From assembly GCF_024609215.1 (NCBI RefSeq), contig NZ_JANIPD030000043.1, forward strand, positions 40,232 through 104,231: a stretch of DNA of 64,000 nucleotides. Direction: 5' to 3'. Source of the DNA: Curtanaerobium respiraculi. GTDB taxonomy: Bacteria > Actinomycetota > Coriobacteriia > Coriobacteriales > Eggerthellaceae. Position numbers and translations under genes: made by a program. The notes beneath the pieces are model-generated. The model searched no databases, was not told the DNA's origin, and saw nothing but the letters and a program-made list of their open reading frames with translations. Numbering within the stretch: the first letter of the stretch is position 1; every line of letters begins with the position of its first letter. Shown here piece by piece: positions 26,297 to 35,140 of this stretch.

Positions 26297-27211
26297 ATGC
26301 AAGCATCGAATCCAGAGATCCCTTGCAGGATTCCAAATCAATGCGGATCGGAGATGCGGGCCGATAGCGCCCCCGAGGGGCGATCCGGGATCGCCGGCTG
26401 GACGGTCGGCGCGCTTGAGGCCGTTTTGCTGAGGCGGTTCCCCTCCGATGAGGCGGAGGAGTGGGATCGGACCGGCCTTCTGGTGGGGGATCCCTCCAGT
26501 CCCGCCGCGGGTGTCGCCGTCGCCCTCGACGCGACCGTCCGAGCCGTCCGCAGTGCCGTGCGGCTCGGGGCGAACGTCCTGGTGACGCATCATCCGGCAT
26601 ACCTCGATCCGCCTGCGCGCATCTCCCCGGCGGGTCCCGGCGCATTCGGCCCGGGCACCGTCGTCTGGGAGGCGGTCCGCACAGGGGTCGCCCTGATGAA
26701 CTTCCACACCGCCCTCGATGCGAGCGAGGAGGCGGCGGCCGTCCTGCCGGGGATGCTGGGGTTGGAACTGCGCGGCATCGTCGACGTCCGCGTGCCTCGC
26801 AACGGCCACGGATACGGGCAGCTCTGCGACATCCCCGCAGCTGCGGGCATGACTGCCGGCGAACTAGCCGCTCGCGCGCTTCGCGTGTTCGGCAGGCAAC
26901 CGCGGATATGGGGCGATGCGGAGGCGCGCATCCGCACGGCCGTGACGTGCACGGGATCCCAGTCGGGACTTGCCCGCATCTGCGTGGCCAGCGGCTACGA
27001 TGCGCTCGTCTGCGGGGAGGTGCGCTACCACGATGCCCTCGACGCCGCAGAGGCCGGGCTCGTCATCGTGGAGCTGGGGCATGATGTGAGCGAGTTGCCC
27101 CTGTGCGGCGTCCTCGCATCCTCCCTTCGCGATGCGGGCTTTCCGGAGAGCGCGATCGCGGTGCTCGATCAGAATTCGAACTGGGCCACACCGGATCTTT
27201 TGAGAAAGTAG
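26297..27211 (+). CDS. NIF3-like dinuclear metal-centre protein
   Basis: A 304-residue member of the NIF3/YbgI (DUF34) family, proposed GTP cyclohydrolase-related or metal-dependent hydrolases without a settled role. Metal ligands are visible in VTHHPAYLD and MNFHTALDASEE, and in ELGHDVSE near the C-terminus. The N-terminus before WTVGALEAVLLRRFP is longer than usual; ATG 26297 has a GGAAAGG site, ATG 26354 is an alternative. It is followed by the zinc-ribbon coiled-coil protein, a widespread pairing. Confidence 0.85.
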   Translation: MQASNPEIPCRIPNQCGSEMRADSAPEGRSGIAGWTVGALEAVLLRRFPSDEAEEWDRTGLLVGDPSSPAAGVAVALDATVRAVRSAVRLGANVLVTHHPAYLDPPARISPAGPGAFGPGTVVWEAVRTGVALMNFHTALDASEEAAAVLPGMLGLELRGIVDVRVPRNGHGYGQLCDIPAAAGMTAGELAARALRVFGRQPRIWGDAEARIRTAVTCTGSQSGLARICVASGYDALVCGEVRYHDALDAAEAGLVIVELGHDVSELPLCGVLASSLRDAGFPESAIAVLDQNSNWATPDLLRK

Positions 27212-27216
27212 GCGGC

Positions 27217-27936
27217 ATGGAAGCCACTCCCGAACAGATTTCCCTCCTCCAGCAGCTTCAAGAGCACGACCGCCGGAGGCTCCGCGCGAAGCTCGCATTG
27301 GAGAATTTGCCGCAGCCGGCGAAGATCGCGGCCGTCCGGTCGAAGAGGGAGGCGGTTCAGGCGAAATTCGACCAGATAGAGACGTTGAGGCAACGGCAAG
27401 ACGAAGCGTTGGAGCATATCGGCGACGAGGACGCCCAGCTCGTCGAGCGCCAGAAGGAGACGCAGGCGAAGATCGACGAGCTTCAGGGCGACTATCGAAG
27501 CGTCAACTCGCTCACGCGCGACCTCGAGGGCATCGCGAAGCGCCGTGAAACGCTCGAGTTCGAGTCGACGAACATCATGGGCAAGCTCGATGAGATCTCC
27601 GTCCTTGCGTCGAAGGTCGCCGCGGCGCTCGAGCAGCTTTCCGCGCAGGAGGCGAAGCTTTCGGATTCCTACGGCGAGAAGGCCGTTGAATTGAAGCGCA
27701 TCATGGAGGATGAGGGCCAAGCCGCCTTGCGCGTCGCCTCCGACCTGCCGCGCAACCTTCTTGCATGGTATCGCGATGCCGCACGGCTCCATGGCGGCAT
27801 CGGGATCGCGCTGCTCGAGGAAGGCAGGTGCGGGGCGTGCAGGAACGTCATCGAGGAGAATCGCCTGCTCCAAATCAGGCGCGAGGCGCCGCTGTCCACC
27901 TGCCCGCATTGCGGGCGGATCCTCATCGTCGAATAG
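27217..27936 (+). CDS. Coiled-coil protein with C4 zinc ribbon (CT398/DUF164 type)
   Basis: A 239-residue protein, mostly a long antiparallel coiled coil (about residues 10-180), ending in a zinc ribbon with CGACR and CPHCGRIL. It belongs to the CT398/Rv2229c-like family, usually encoded beside NIF3 as here; a link to flagellar or secretion ATPases is known for the chlamydial member only. The start at ATG 27217 is 5 bases after the NIF3 stop; frames extending upstream overlap NIF3. Confidence 0.85.
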   Translation: MEATPEQISLLQQLQEHDRRRLRAKLALENLPQPAKIAAVRSKREAVQAKFDQIETLRQRQDEALEHIGDEDAQLVERQKETQAKIDELQGDYRSVNSLTRDLEGIAKRRETLEFESTNIMGKLDEISVLASKVAAALEQLSAQEAKLSDSYGEKAVELKRIMEDEGQAALRVASDLPRNLLAWYRDAARLHGGIGIALLEEGRCGACRNVIEENRLLQIRREAPLSTCPHCGRILIVE

Positions 27937-28020
27937 GGCGGGGAGGCGGGCCGATTCACCTGTCGGAAATTCTTTGGAGCCGATTCCCCGCGGCGGGGGA
28001 ACGGCTACAATGCATGAGCT

Positions 28021-28710
28021 ATGGCATCCAGAAAGCAACAAGCCTCCCGGGCGCTCCGCGTCGCATTGCCGGTCATGGCCGGCTATGTCGGCATAGGGAT
28101 CCCCTGCGGGATCATGGAGCATCAGATCGGCATGGATGCGCTGATGGCCTTCGTGGTGAGCATGACCTTCTACTCGGGTGCCGGCCAGTTCATGGTTCCC
28201 AGCATGTGGCTCGCCGGCCAGCCGATCGGCGCGATCGTCGCCAGCGTCTCGTTCGTCAACACGCGGCAAATCCTCTATTCCGCCGCGTTCTCGCGCTTCT
28301 TCACCCACGTCAGGAAGCGGGCGACCCTGCTCTTCAGCGGCACGGTGACCGATGAGTCGTTCGGCGTCAACATGGCTAAATTCCAAGAGGATTCCGGGTG
28401 GTCGGCCGCCGAATCGACGATGGTGAACGTCATGTGCATGACGACGTGGGCGCTCGCCAACGCGATCGGGGTGCTCGTGGGCGGGGCCATCGCCATCCCC
28501 ACCGCGATCGCGTCGTTCGCCATGACGTCGATCTTCATCTGCCTGCTCGCCGCGCAGAAGGCGAGCGCGGTCAACATCGTGGTGATCATCGTCTCCGCTC
28601 TCGGCGTTTTCATGTGCAAGAGCATCGGCCTGGCCGGCCCCGCGATCCTGTTGGGCGCGATCGCGGGCGTCGTCGCCGGATTGGCGTTCAAGGCGGTGCG
28701 CGCCTCATGA
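28021..28710 (+). CDS. azlC: AzlC-type amino acid exporter, large subunit
   Basis: This 229-residue polytopic membrane protein forms a branched-chain amino acid exporter with AzlD. The N-terminus VALPVMAGYVGIGIPCGIME and YSGAGQFMVPSMWLAG are typical AzlC segments. A TACAAT box ends 9 bases before the ATG and there is no ribosome site, so the transcript is probably leaderless. azlD overlaps its stop by 4 bases. Other exported substrates are possible. Confidence 0.88.
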   Translation: MASRKQQASRALRVALPVMAGYVGIGIPCGIMEHQIGMDALMAFVVSMTFYSGAGQFMVPSMWLAGQPIGAIVASVSFVNTRQILYSAAFSRFFTHVRKRATLLFSGTVTDESFGVNMAKFQEDSGWSAAESTMVNVMCMTTWALANAIGVLVGGAIAIPTAIASFAMTSIFICLLAAQKASAVNIVVIIVSALGVFMCKSIGLAGPAILLGAIAGVVAGLAFKAVRAS

Positions 28711-29030
28711 GCACGGCCGATTTCCTCGTGGTGTACGGGCTCTCGTTCCTCACCATGCTCGCCTGCCGGTGCCTGCCGATCTTCGTGTTGAAGGGCCGCG
28801 AGCTCTCGCAGGGGGTCCAGGATGCGCTCAACCTCATCCCGCCCGCCGCGTTCGCTGCCCTGGTCGCCAACGACCTCCTCTCTCCCGGCATGCTCGATGC
28901 GGGCCTGTGGCCCGGGCTGCTCCCGCTTGTCGCCGCCGCCATCGTGCTCGCGGTCGCCCGCACGACGAAATCGCTCATCTGGTGCGCGCTCACGGGCGTT
29001 GTCGCCTACGCCTTGCTTCTCATGCTGTAG
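28707..29030 (+). CDS. azlD: AzlD-type amino acid exporter, small subunit
   Basis: A 107-residue membrane protein with four hydrophobic segments. MLACRCLPIFVLKGR matches the AzlD pattern (TxxxRxLPF) and the length fits the family. It starts in an ATGA overlap with azlC, so the two subunits are made together. The gap to rplS (123 bases) carries the rplS promoter. Confidence 0.88.
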   Translation: MSTADFLVVYGLSFLTMLACRCLPIFVLKGRELSQGVQDALNLIPPAAFAALVANDLLSPGMLDAGLWPGLLPLVAAAIVLAVARTTKSLIWCALTGVVAYALLLML

Positions 29031-29064
29031 GTTGCCACTGTTCCTCCACAATCGGTTGTTCTCC

Positions 29065-29093
29065 TTGCAGGAGCGAACGGAGGGCGTTATACT
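29065..29093 (+). promoter_or_regulatory. rplS promoter
   Basis: TTGCAG (29065-29070), a 17-base spacer and TATACT (29088-29093), giving a leader of about 55 bases before rplS. It matches the TTGC/TATACT form of the tRNA promoters in this window. Confidence 0.6.
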
Positions 29094-29153
29094 TCTCAAT
29101 CGCGTCAAATACGAAGCCCGCCCGGTTTCGGATCGATTATAGAAGGAACGAAG

Positions 29154-29498
29154 ATGGACATCATTCGCGCTATCGAACAGCAGCAGATCAAGCAGGACCT
29201 CCCTGATTTCAATGTGGGCGACACGGTGAAGGTCCACTACCGCATCACCGAGGGCAACCGCGAGCGTATCCAGGTGTTCCAGGGCGATGTCATCAGGCGT
29301 CATGGCGCGAGCAACCGCGAGACCTTCACGGTGCGCAAGATCAGCTTCAACGTGGGGGTTGAGCGCACCTTCCCGGTACATAGCCCCAAAATCGACAAGG
29401 TCGAGGTGACTCGCCGCGGCGATGTCCGCCGCGCGAAGCTGTACTACCTGCGCGACAAGGTGGGCAAGGCCGCGAAAATCAAGGAAAAGGCGTTTTAA
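29154..29498 (+). CDS. rplS: 50S ribosomal protein L19
   Basis: A 114-residue L19 at the normal length: [53 protein letters not shown] and [10 protein letters not shown] are standard. L19 sits at the 30S-50S interface. AAGGAACGAAG precedes the ATG. It has its own promoter and a terminator, with rnhB just behind. Confidence 0.97.
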   Translation: MDIIRAIEQQQIKQDLPDFNVGDTVKVHYRITEGNRERIQVFQGDVIRRHGASNRETFTVRKISFNVGVERTFPVHSPKIDKVEVTRRGDVRRAKLYYLRDKVGKAAKIKEKAF

Positions 29499-29509
29499 GC
29501 CGATTTCAG

Positions 29510-29534
29510 GGGCCCGCACGGGCCCTTCTTTTTT
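29510..29534 (+). terminator. Terminator between rplS and rnhB
   Basis: GGGCCCG and CGGGCCC form the stem, followed by TTCTTTTTT. It ends only 13 bases before the rnhB start, so rnhB must be expressed by readthrough or from a promoter I do not see. Confidence 0.8.
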
Positions 29535-29547
29535 GGAGCGACCTCCG

Positions 29548-30336
29548 ATGGCGAAGAACTTCCAAACCGCTGCCGACATCATCGCACGCCTTAGAGCGGC
29601 CGACGCCGACGAGCTGGCCGTGCTGGAACGCACGGTGCGGGCCGACACGCGCAAGACGGTGCAGGGCGCCCTGCGGACGGCGCGCAAACGCATCGATGCG
29701 CAGAGGGCCGAGGCGGCCCGTCTCGACGCCATGTACGAGACGCAGGAGCGGATCGCGGATGGGCGCGTGGCCGTCGGGCTGGACGAAGTCGGGCGCGGTC
29801 CCCTCGCCGGGCCGCTCACCGTGGGCGCGGTCATCCTCCCCCTGGATCCCCGCATCCAGGGCATACACGACTCGAAGCAGCTTTCCGCGGAGGCCCGCGA
29901 GGAATGCGCCGCGCGGATCAGGCTCGAAGCGGCGGCATACGCCATCGTCCACATCCCCCCGCGCGATATCGACGAGTTCGGCATGACCGCCTGCCTCAAA
30001 ACCGCCTTTTCTCGGGCGGTGCGGGAAATCGAGGCGCAGGGAATCATCCCCGATGTGGTGCTCCTGGACGGAAACCCCCTCCGTTTCGACCCGAGGGAAG
30101 TCAACGTCGTCAAGGGCGATGCGACCTGCGCGAGCATCGGTGCCGCCAGCATCATCGCCAAGGTCGAGCGGGACGCCCTCATGGTGCGCTTCGCAAGCGA
30201 GTACCCCGGATACGGGTTCGAACGCAACAAAGGCTACGGTTCCGAGGAGCACCAGGCTGCCATCCGCGAGCATGGCCTCACCCCCATCCACCGACGCTCG
30301 TTCTGTACCTCGTTTCTTCAAGATGCCCTATTCTAG
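29548..30336 (+). CDS. rnhB: Ribonuclease HII
   Basis: This 262-residue enzyme removes RNA from RNA-DNA hybrids and misincorporated ribonucleotides. Catalytic acidic residues are in VGLDEVGRGPLAGP (Asp and Glu), DVVLLDGNP and KGDATCASIGAASIIAKVER. An N-terminal helical extension of about 75 residues precedes the catalytic core, as in many Gram-positive RNase HII proteins. TTGGAG precedes ATG 29548. The stop codon TAG (30334-30336) lies inside the terminal CTAG of the MITE-like repeat, so insertion may have altered the native C-terminus. Confidence 0.93.
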   Translation: MAKNFQTAADIIARLRAADADELAVLERTVRADTRKTVQGALRTARKRIDAQRAEAARLDAMYETQERIADGRVAVGLDEVGRGPLAGPLTVGAVILPLDPRIQGIHDSKQLSAEAREECAARIRLEAAAYAIVHIPPRDIDEFGMTACLKTAFSRAVREIEAQGIIPDVVLLDGNPLRFDPREVNVVKGDATCASIGAASIIAKVERDALMVRFASEYPGYGFERNKGYGSEEHQAAIREHGLTPIHRRSFCTSFLQDALF

Positions 30337-30492
30337 GGAACCGCTGGTGAATTCCGCCAGCCCGGGGACGGTATGCTGGCGTCGGAGGGGCTCGATCCCC
30401 GTTCGCGCACGCCTGCGCTCGCTCGGCTTCCGCCGCTTTGGCACTCAGCCCGCCGTCCCCGGCCAAGGTGGAATTCATTGGTGCTTCCCTAG
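30333..30492. repeat. MITE-like palindromic repeat, copy 2
   Basis: A 160-bp element starting CTAGGGAACCGCTG and ending GTGCTTCCCTAG, with inverted ends containing GAATTCCGCC and GGTGGAATTC. It shares most of its sequence with 828-989. Its first four bases supply the last bases and stop codon of rnhB. No open frame inside is convincing. Confidence 0.75.
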
Positions 30493-30672
30493 CGGTGCGG
30501 CCGCTCCTCATGGTTGCGGCGAGGCGCGTCCTTCGGCAGCTCGTCCGATGCCTGTCGCGGTATGATCCTGCGATTGCCCCGCTATCGGCGCGCGAGTGGC
30601 GCGGGTACGCCATCCCGCATCATTCGGTGACCGTGCTCGGGTAAGGTCCATCCCTGATGAAAGGGGAAGACC
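30493..30672 (+). other. Non-coding spacer before yraN
   Basis: 180 bases without a gene. It should hold the promoter for the yraN-comM-dprA unit; no clear -35/-10 pair was found. An AAAGGGGAAG ribosome site lies at its end. Confidence 0.4.
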
Positions 30673-31236
30673 ATGAATCCATCTTCAATCGCCGTCAACA
30701 TCGATCAGACCATCCAGGCGGGCTTCGTCGCGAACGGAGGAAGGCATCTTAGGGATGCGACCGGATCGCATCAGGTCGGCGTCACGTTCGAGGATGAGGG
30801 CTCGGGGGGAGCGGACGGGCGCCCGCCGTTCTTCAAAGTCGATGACTCCAGCCCCGGGCGGCATAACAGCGAGCTCGGCGAGAAGGGGGAGGATGCCGCT
30901 GCGGCGTTTCTCGTCCATGAAGGGTACAGCATCCTCGAGCGCAACTGGCGCTGCCGATACGGGGAGGCGGACATCATCGCCTTCGACGGGGCTGCCCTTC
31001 ATTTCATCGAGGTCAAAACGCGGCTGTCCGAAGAGCGGGGCTTTCCCGCCGAGGCGGTCGATGCGCGCAAGAGAAGGCGCTACGAGATACTGGTGGAGGT
31101 CTACCTGCGCGACCACGACATCCCCGTTGACGTGGGCATCGAATTCGGCATCATCTCCATCATCGTGACCGGTTCTAATTCTGCTTTCCTGCGGTTCCAT
31201 CGGAACGCCTTCGCGAGTGACGGCTTCCGGCGATGA
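30673..31236 (+). CDS. yraN: YraN/UPF0102 family nuclease-like protein with N-terminal extension
   Basis: A 187-residue protein. From about residue 68 it matches the UPF0102 family (GEKGEDAAAAFLVHEGYSI, NWRCRYGEADIIAFDG, FIEVKTRLS), a Holliday-junction-resolvase-like fold with the PD-(D/E)xK-type residues D, E and K in place. The first 67 residues (low-complexity, acidic) are not part of the family, which is normally about 120 residues; the ribosome site directly before ATG 30673 supports translation of the extension. Its stop overlaps comM (ATGA). Confidence 0.82.
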   Translation: MNPSSIAVNIDQTIQAGFVANGGRHLRDATGSHQVGVTFEDEGSGGADGRPPFFKVDDSSPGRHNSELGEKGEDAAAAFLVHEGYSILERNWRCRYGEADIIAFDGAALHFIEVKTRLSEERGFPAEAVDARKRRRYEILVEVYLRDHDIPVDVGIEFGIISIIVTGSNSAFLRFHRNAFASDGFRR

Positions 31237-32729
31237 GGGAATGCACGGTGCAGAGCGCCACCATCGTGGGGGTAGATGCGGTGCCCGTGAACGTGGAGGT
31301 GGCCATCACCCAGGGCATACCGGGCATTTCGATCGTCGGCATGCCGGACGCTGCGATACAGGAGGCGCGCGAGCGCATACGGGCTGCCATCCGCGCATGC
31401 GGCTTCGATATGCCGCGAGGAAAGGTCGTCGTCAACCTGTCTCCGAGCTTTATCAGGAAAACGGGCTCGGGATTCGACCTTCCCATCGCCGTAGCGATAC
31501 TCGCCGCCAGCCAGCAGGTCCCCCGTGCGTTCGCGGAGGGGAACCTGATCGTGGGGGAGCTTTCGCTCGAAGGGAGCTGCAAGCCGGTGCGGGGAATGCT
31601 CGCGTACCTGCTATGCGCCGCACAGCAGGGAAGGGGGCTCATCTGCCCGCCCAGCGGGGAGGACCTGGCATCGTGGTGCGATATCCCGATACGAACGGCG
31701 CACACGTTGACGGCGTTTTCGGATGGCGGTTTCGAGGACCCCCTCGTTTCTGACGAGCCTCCCGCAACCGAACTGCTCGATTTCGCCGATGTGGGAGGCC
31801 ATGCCACGGCGAAGCGCGCATTGCAGATAGCGGCTACGGGGAACCACGGCGTTCTGCTCATGGGGCCTCCCGGTTCGGGAAAGAGCATGCTCGCCTCGCG
31901 GCTCCCCAGCATACTGCCTCCGCTGACTGAGCGCGAACGGCTCGAAACCGCCCGCATCCACTCGATCGTCGGAGAGGACCTCTCGGGAATCTTCCTCGGC
32001 AGGCGGCCGTTCAGGGCACCCCATCATTCCTCCACGATGGTCGGCCTGATCGGGGGAGGGAATCCGGTGAGGCCGGGGGAGATCTCCCTCGCGCACAACG
32101 GGGTCCTCTTCCTCGACGAGCTGGCGGAGTTCTCCCCAGCGGTGCTCCAATCCATCCGCCAGCCCCTCGAGCAAGGGTCTATCTCGATCACCCGCGCGAC
32201 GGGCACCGTCTCGATGCCGGCGAGGTTCATGCTCGTGGCGGCGAGCAATCCCTGCCCCTGCGGGTACTATGGGGATTCGAAGGTCGCCTGCACCTGCAGC
32301 GCCACGCAGGTGAGCGCTTACCAAAACCGCATCGGCGGTCCCTTGATCGACCGGATCGACATATGCCTCGACGTCTGGCGCGGCGATTTCGACGAGGTGG
32401 TCGGGGGCGGTATGGGCCTTGGCTCGTCGGCGATGCGGGAGGGCGTGCAGATGGGCCGCTCGTTCGCATTCCAGCGCGCCAGCCATCAAGGCTTCAAGCG
32501 GGCCTCCTCCCCGCACGAGATGATGGCGCTCTGCGGCATGGATGATCCCACGACGAGGTACTTCAAAAGCATGGCGGAAGCATATCTGCTTTCCGGGCGG
32601 GGGATCATGCGCGTGCTGGGCGTCGCCCGCACGATCGCGGACATGGAGGAGAGCATGCGCGTCGGGCAGGCGCACATCGCCGAGGCGTTGAACCTCAGGG
32701 TTCGCTCGTCGGTGGGAGGAGCGGCATGA
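31233..32729 (+). CDS. comM: ComM/YifB-type Mg-chelatase-like AAA ATPase
   Basis: A 498-residue protein with an N-terminal Lon-protease-like domain (GIPGISIVGMPDAAIQEARE), an AAA core with Walker A GPPGSGKSML (about residue 212), Walker B GVLFLDELAEF and a C-terminal Mg-chelatase domain including a zinc-binding NPCPCGYYG segment. ComM is a helicase that promotes branch migration during natural transformation. Its neighbours yraN and dprA are also DNA-uptake genes. It overlaps both by 4 bases. Confidence 0.93.
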   Translation: MRECTVQSATIVGVDAVPVNVEVAITQGIPGISIVGMPDAAIQEARERIRAAIRACGFDMPRGKVVVNLSPSFIRKTGSGFDLPIAVAILAASQQVPRAFAEGNLIVGELSLEGSCKPVRGMLAYLLCAAQQGRGLICPPSGEDLASWCDIPIRTAHTLTAFSDGGFEDPLVSDEPPATELLDFADVGGHATAKRALQIAATGNHGVLLMGPPGSGKSMLASRLPSILPPLTERERLETARIHSIVGEDLSGIFLGRRPFRAPHHSSTMVGLIGGGNPVRPGEISLAHNGVLFLDELAEFSPAVLQSIRQPLEQGSISITRATGTVSMPARFMLVAASNPCPCGYYGDSKVACTCSATQVSAYQNRIGGPLIDRIDICLDVWRGDFDEVVGGGMGLGSSAMREGVQMGRSFAFQRASHQGFKRASSPHEMMALCGMDDPTTRYFKSMAEAYLLSGRGIMRVLGVARTIADMEESMRVGQAHIAEALNLRVRSSVGGAA

Positions 32730-33730
32730 GCGCGTCGCTTGAGCCCACAGTCGAGGAGGGGCGGGCGCAGCAAGCCCGTCTGGGTTACCGGCCGTATAAC
32801 GGCCCGAAGCTCGAGGGTCCGCGTGCGGAGATCGCCGTCGACGACGATCGGTACCCTCCATCCCTGGGATTCGTGCGCAACCCTCCTTCCACGCTGTACT
32901 GCATCGGGGATCCAGCGGCGCTGGCCGAGGGGCTTGCCGTCGTCGGCGCGCGCCGAGCAACGCCCTATGGAAGGGCCTGCGCGGAGAAATTCGCGTCCAT
33001 CGCCGCCCAGCACGGCATAGCGATCATCTCGGGGGGAGCGCGGGGGTGCGATGGCGTCGCGCATCGGGCCGCGCTGGCCTGCGGCACGCCCACGGTCGCG
33101 ATCCTGGGCGGGGGGTGCGACCAAATCTACCCCGCCAGCCATTACCGGTTGTTCCAGCAAATCGTCGATGCGGGGGGCGTCGTCGTGTCGGAGCGCGAGT
33201 GGTCGTTCCCGGCCCTCCCCTATACATTCCGCGAGAGGAACCGGTTGATCGCCGGGCTGGCGCGCGCGGTGCTCATCGTCGAGGCAGGATTGCCGTCGGG
33301 GACGTTCAGCACGGCGGACGAGGCGCTTGCGGCGAACAGGGATGTGCTGGTCGTCCCCGGGGCCATCACGAGCCCGACGTCGGCCGGCTCCAACCAGCTG
33401 ATGCATCAAGGCGCCTATCCCGTGGTGAGCGGGGAGGCGTTCGAGGATGCGCTCAGTAGGATCTTCCCCATCGCGGAGCAGGAGGCCCCCTCGGGCACAG
33501 GGGATCCGTACGCGCGTTTCACCGATGTTCCCGAACGACGGCGCGACGTCCTGCTCGAAGCGCTTCTGGCGGATCCCATGCGCATGGACGACATCCTCAG
33601 GACCGTGCCCCCGCTTCTCCCGCATGAGGAGGAGCCCGTGGCGCATATCAACGTCCACCTGGCTGAGTTGGAGCGGGACAAGCTGATTGCACGCTATCCC
33701 GATGGTCGTTACGGTCCCTGCAAGGCGTAG
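32726..33730 (+). CDS. dprA: DNA processing protein DprA (Smf)
   Basis: A 334-residue protein that binds incoming single-stranded DNA and loads RecA. The Rossmann-like core shows LAVVGARRATPYGRACAEKF, ISGGARGCDGVAHRAAL, GTPTVAILGGG, PYTFRERNRLIAGL and EAGLPSGTFSTADEALA. A C-terminal winged-helix-like domain (about 265-334) is present. The N-terminal SAM-like domain of long DprA forms is missing or very short. ATGA overlap with comM. Confidence 0.94.
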   Translation: MSASLEPTVEEGRAQQARLGYRPYNGPKLEGPRAEIAVDDDRYPPSLGFVRNPPSTLYCIGDPAALAEGLAVVGARRATPYGRACAEKFASIAAQHGIAIISGGARGCDGVAHRAALACGTPTVAILGGGCDQIYPASHYRLFQQIVDAGGVVVSEREWSFPALPYTFRERNRLIAGLARAVLIVEAGLPSGTFSTADEALAANRDVLVVPGAITSPTSAGSNQLMHQGAYPVVSGEAFEDALSRIFPIAEQEAPSGTGDPYARFTDVPERRRDVLLEALLADPMRMDDILRTVPPLLPHEEEPVAHINVHLAELERDKLIARYPDGRYGPCKA

Positions 33731-33759
33731 TGGAAGAGGTTTGCTATAGTAGCCTCGCT

Positions 33760-35136
33760 ATGGATTCGAAACAGGTGCACATCATCGGCGCCGGCCTCGC
33801 CGGGTCGGAGGCCGCCCTCCAGCTCGCCGCGCGCGGCGTGCGCGTCTCCCTTTTCGAGCAGCGGCCCGCCGTCCGGACCGCCGTGCACGAAACCGGCCTC
33901 TGCGCCGAGTTGGTATGCTCCAACTCGCTGAAGAGCGTGAAGCCCGCAAGCGCTGCCGGCATGCTGAAGGCGGAACTGGAAACGTTGGGTTCGCCCGTAT
34001 TTGCCTGCGCCCGGGCAACGAGCGTGCCGGCGGGAGGCGCGCTCGCCGTCGACCGCATGCGGTTCTCGGAATCGGTGACGCGCCTGGTGAAAGAGCATCC
34101 CCTCATCGGAAGGGTGGGCGGGGAGGCGGTCTCCGTCCGCGAGGACGGCCGCGTCGTCTACCGGGATGCTGCGGGGGACGAGCGCGTCTCGCCCCCCGCG
34201 GACGCGGTGCTGATAGCCACCGGACCCCTCACCGGGGATTCTTTGGCGCACTGGCTCGAGGATAAGACCGGCTCGAGGGGATTGGCGTTCTACGACGCCG
34301 CTGCCCCCATCGTCATGGCGGACTCATTGGATGAATCGCGGATCTTCCGGCAGAGCCGATACGGGGGCGATGCCCCGGGCGATTACCTCAACGCGCCGTT
34401 CACCAAGGAGGAGTACGAGTCGTTCATCGCCGAGCTGATTGCCGCCGACCGCGTGATCGGACGCGATTTCGAAACGAAGGACCTGTTCAACGCATGCCAA
34501 CCGATCGAGGAGATCGCACGGAAGGGCGTCGATGCGCCCCGGTTCGGCCCCCTGAAGCCGGTGGGGCTCGTCGATCCCGCCACGGGCAGGCGCCCATGGG
34601 CAGCGCTTCAGCTGAGGGCGGAGGATGCCGCGGGGCAAAGCTGCAATCTGGTGGGCTTCCAGACCAACCTGACCTTCGGGGAGCAGAAACGGGTGTTCCG
34701 GATGATCCCCGGCCTCGAGCACGCCGAATTCGCGCGGTTCGGGGTGATGCACCGCAACACCTTCGTCGATGCCCCCCACATCCTCGATGCGCACCTGCGC
34801 CTCAGCTCCGCCCGCGGCGTGCCCGTGTATCTCGCCGGCCAGCTCTCCGGCACGGAAGGGTATTGCGAGGCGATGCGCTCCGGCTTGCATGCGGCGATCT
34901 CGATCGACTTCCTCCTCCGGGGCATGCGACCCCCTGCGCTGCCGAGGGAGACGGCGTTCGGGGCGCTGATCGCCTATGCGACCGACCCCGCGACCGTCGA
35001 TTACCAGCCCATGCACGTCAACTTTGGCATCATGCCGCCGCTGGAGCCGCCGATCCGCAATAAGCAGGCCCGCTACGCGGCCTACGCCGAACGGGGGACG
35101 CAGGCGCTGGAGCGCTACGCACGGGCGGTGGGGTAG
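33760..35136 (+). CDS. trmFO: tRNA (uracil-54-C5)-methyltransferase, folate-dependent
   Basis: This 458-residue flavoenzyme makes ribothymidine-54 in tRNA using methylenetetrahydrofolate. The FAD motif GAGLAGSEAALQLA is at residues 10-23, with ETGLCAELVCSNSLKS, GLAFYDAAAPIV and LNAPFTKEEYE typical of TrmFO/Gid. The start at ATG 33760 follows a TATAGT box by 9 bases with no ribosome site, so it is likely leaderless; a GTG at 33730 would lie upstream of the promoter. topA, often placed between dprA and trmFO in Gram-positive bacteria, is absent here. Confidence 0.93.
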   Translation: MDSKQVHIIGAGLAGSEAALQLAARGVRVSLFEQRPAVRTAVHETGLCAELVCSNSLKSVKPASAAGMLKAELETLGSPVFACARATSVPAGGALAVDRMRFSESVTRLVKEHPLIGRVGGEAVSVREDGRVVYRDAAGDERVSPPADAVLIATGPLTGDSLAHWLEDKTGSRGLAFYDAAAPIVMADSLDESRIFRQSRYGGDAPGDYLNAPFTKEEYESFIAELIAADRVIGRDFETKDLFNACQPIEEIARKGVDAPRFGPLKPVGLVDPATGRRPWAALQLRAEDAAGQSCNLVGFQTNLTFGEQKRVFRMIPGLEHAEFARFGVMHRNTFVDAPHILDAHLRLSSARGVPVYLAGQLSGTEGYCEAMRSGLHAAISIDFLLRGMRPPALPRETAFGALIAYATDPATVDYQPMHVNFGIMPPLEPPIRNKQARYAAYAERGTQALERYARAVG

Positions 35137-35140
35137 CCCC

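Noticed and set aside
28275-30230. 651-codon minus-strand frame opposite azlCD, rplS and rnhB
   Set aside because: Antisense to four clear genes, low-complexity translation.
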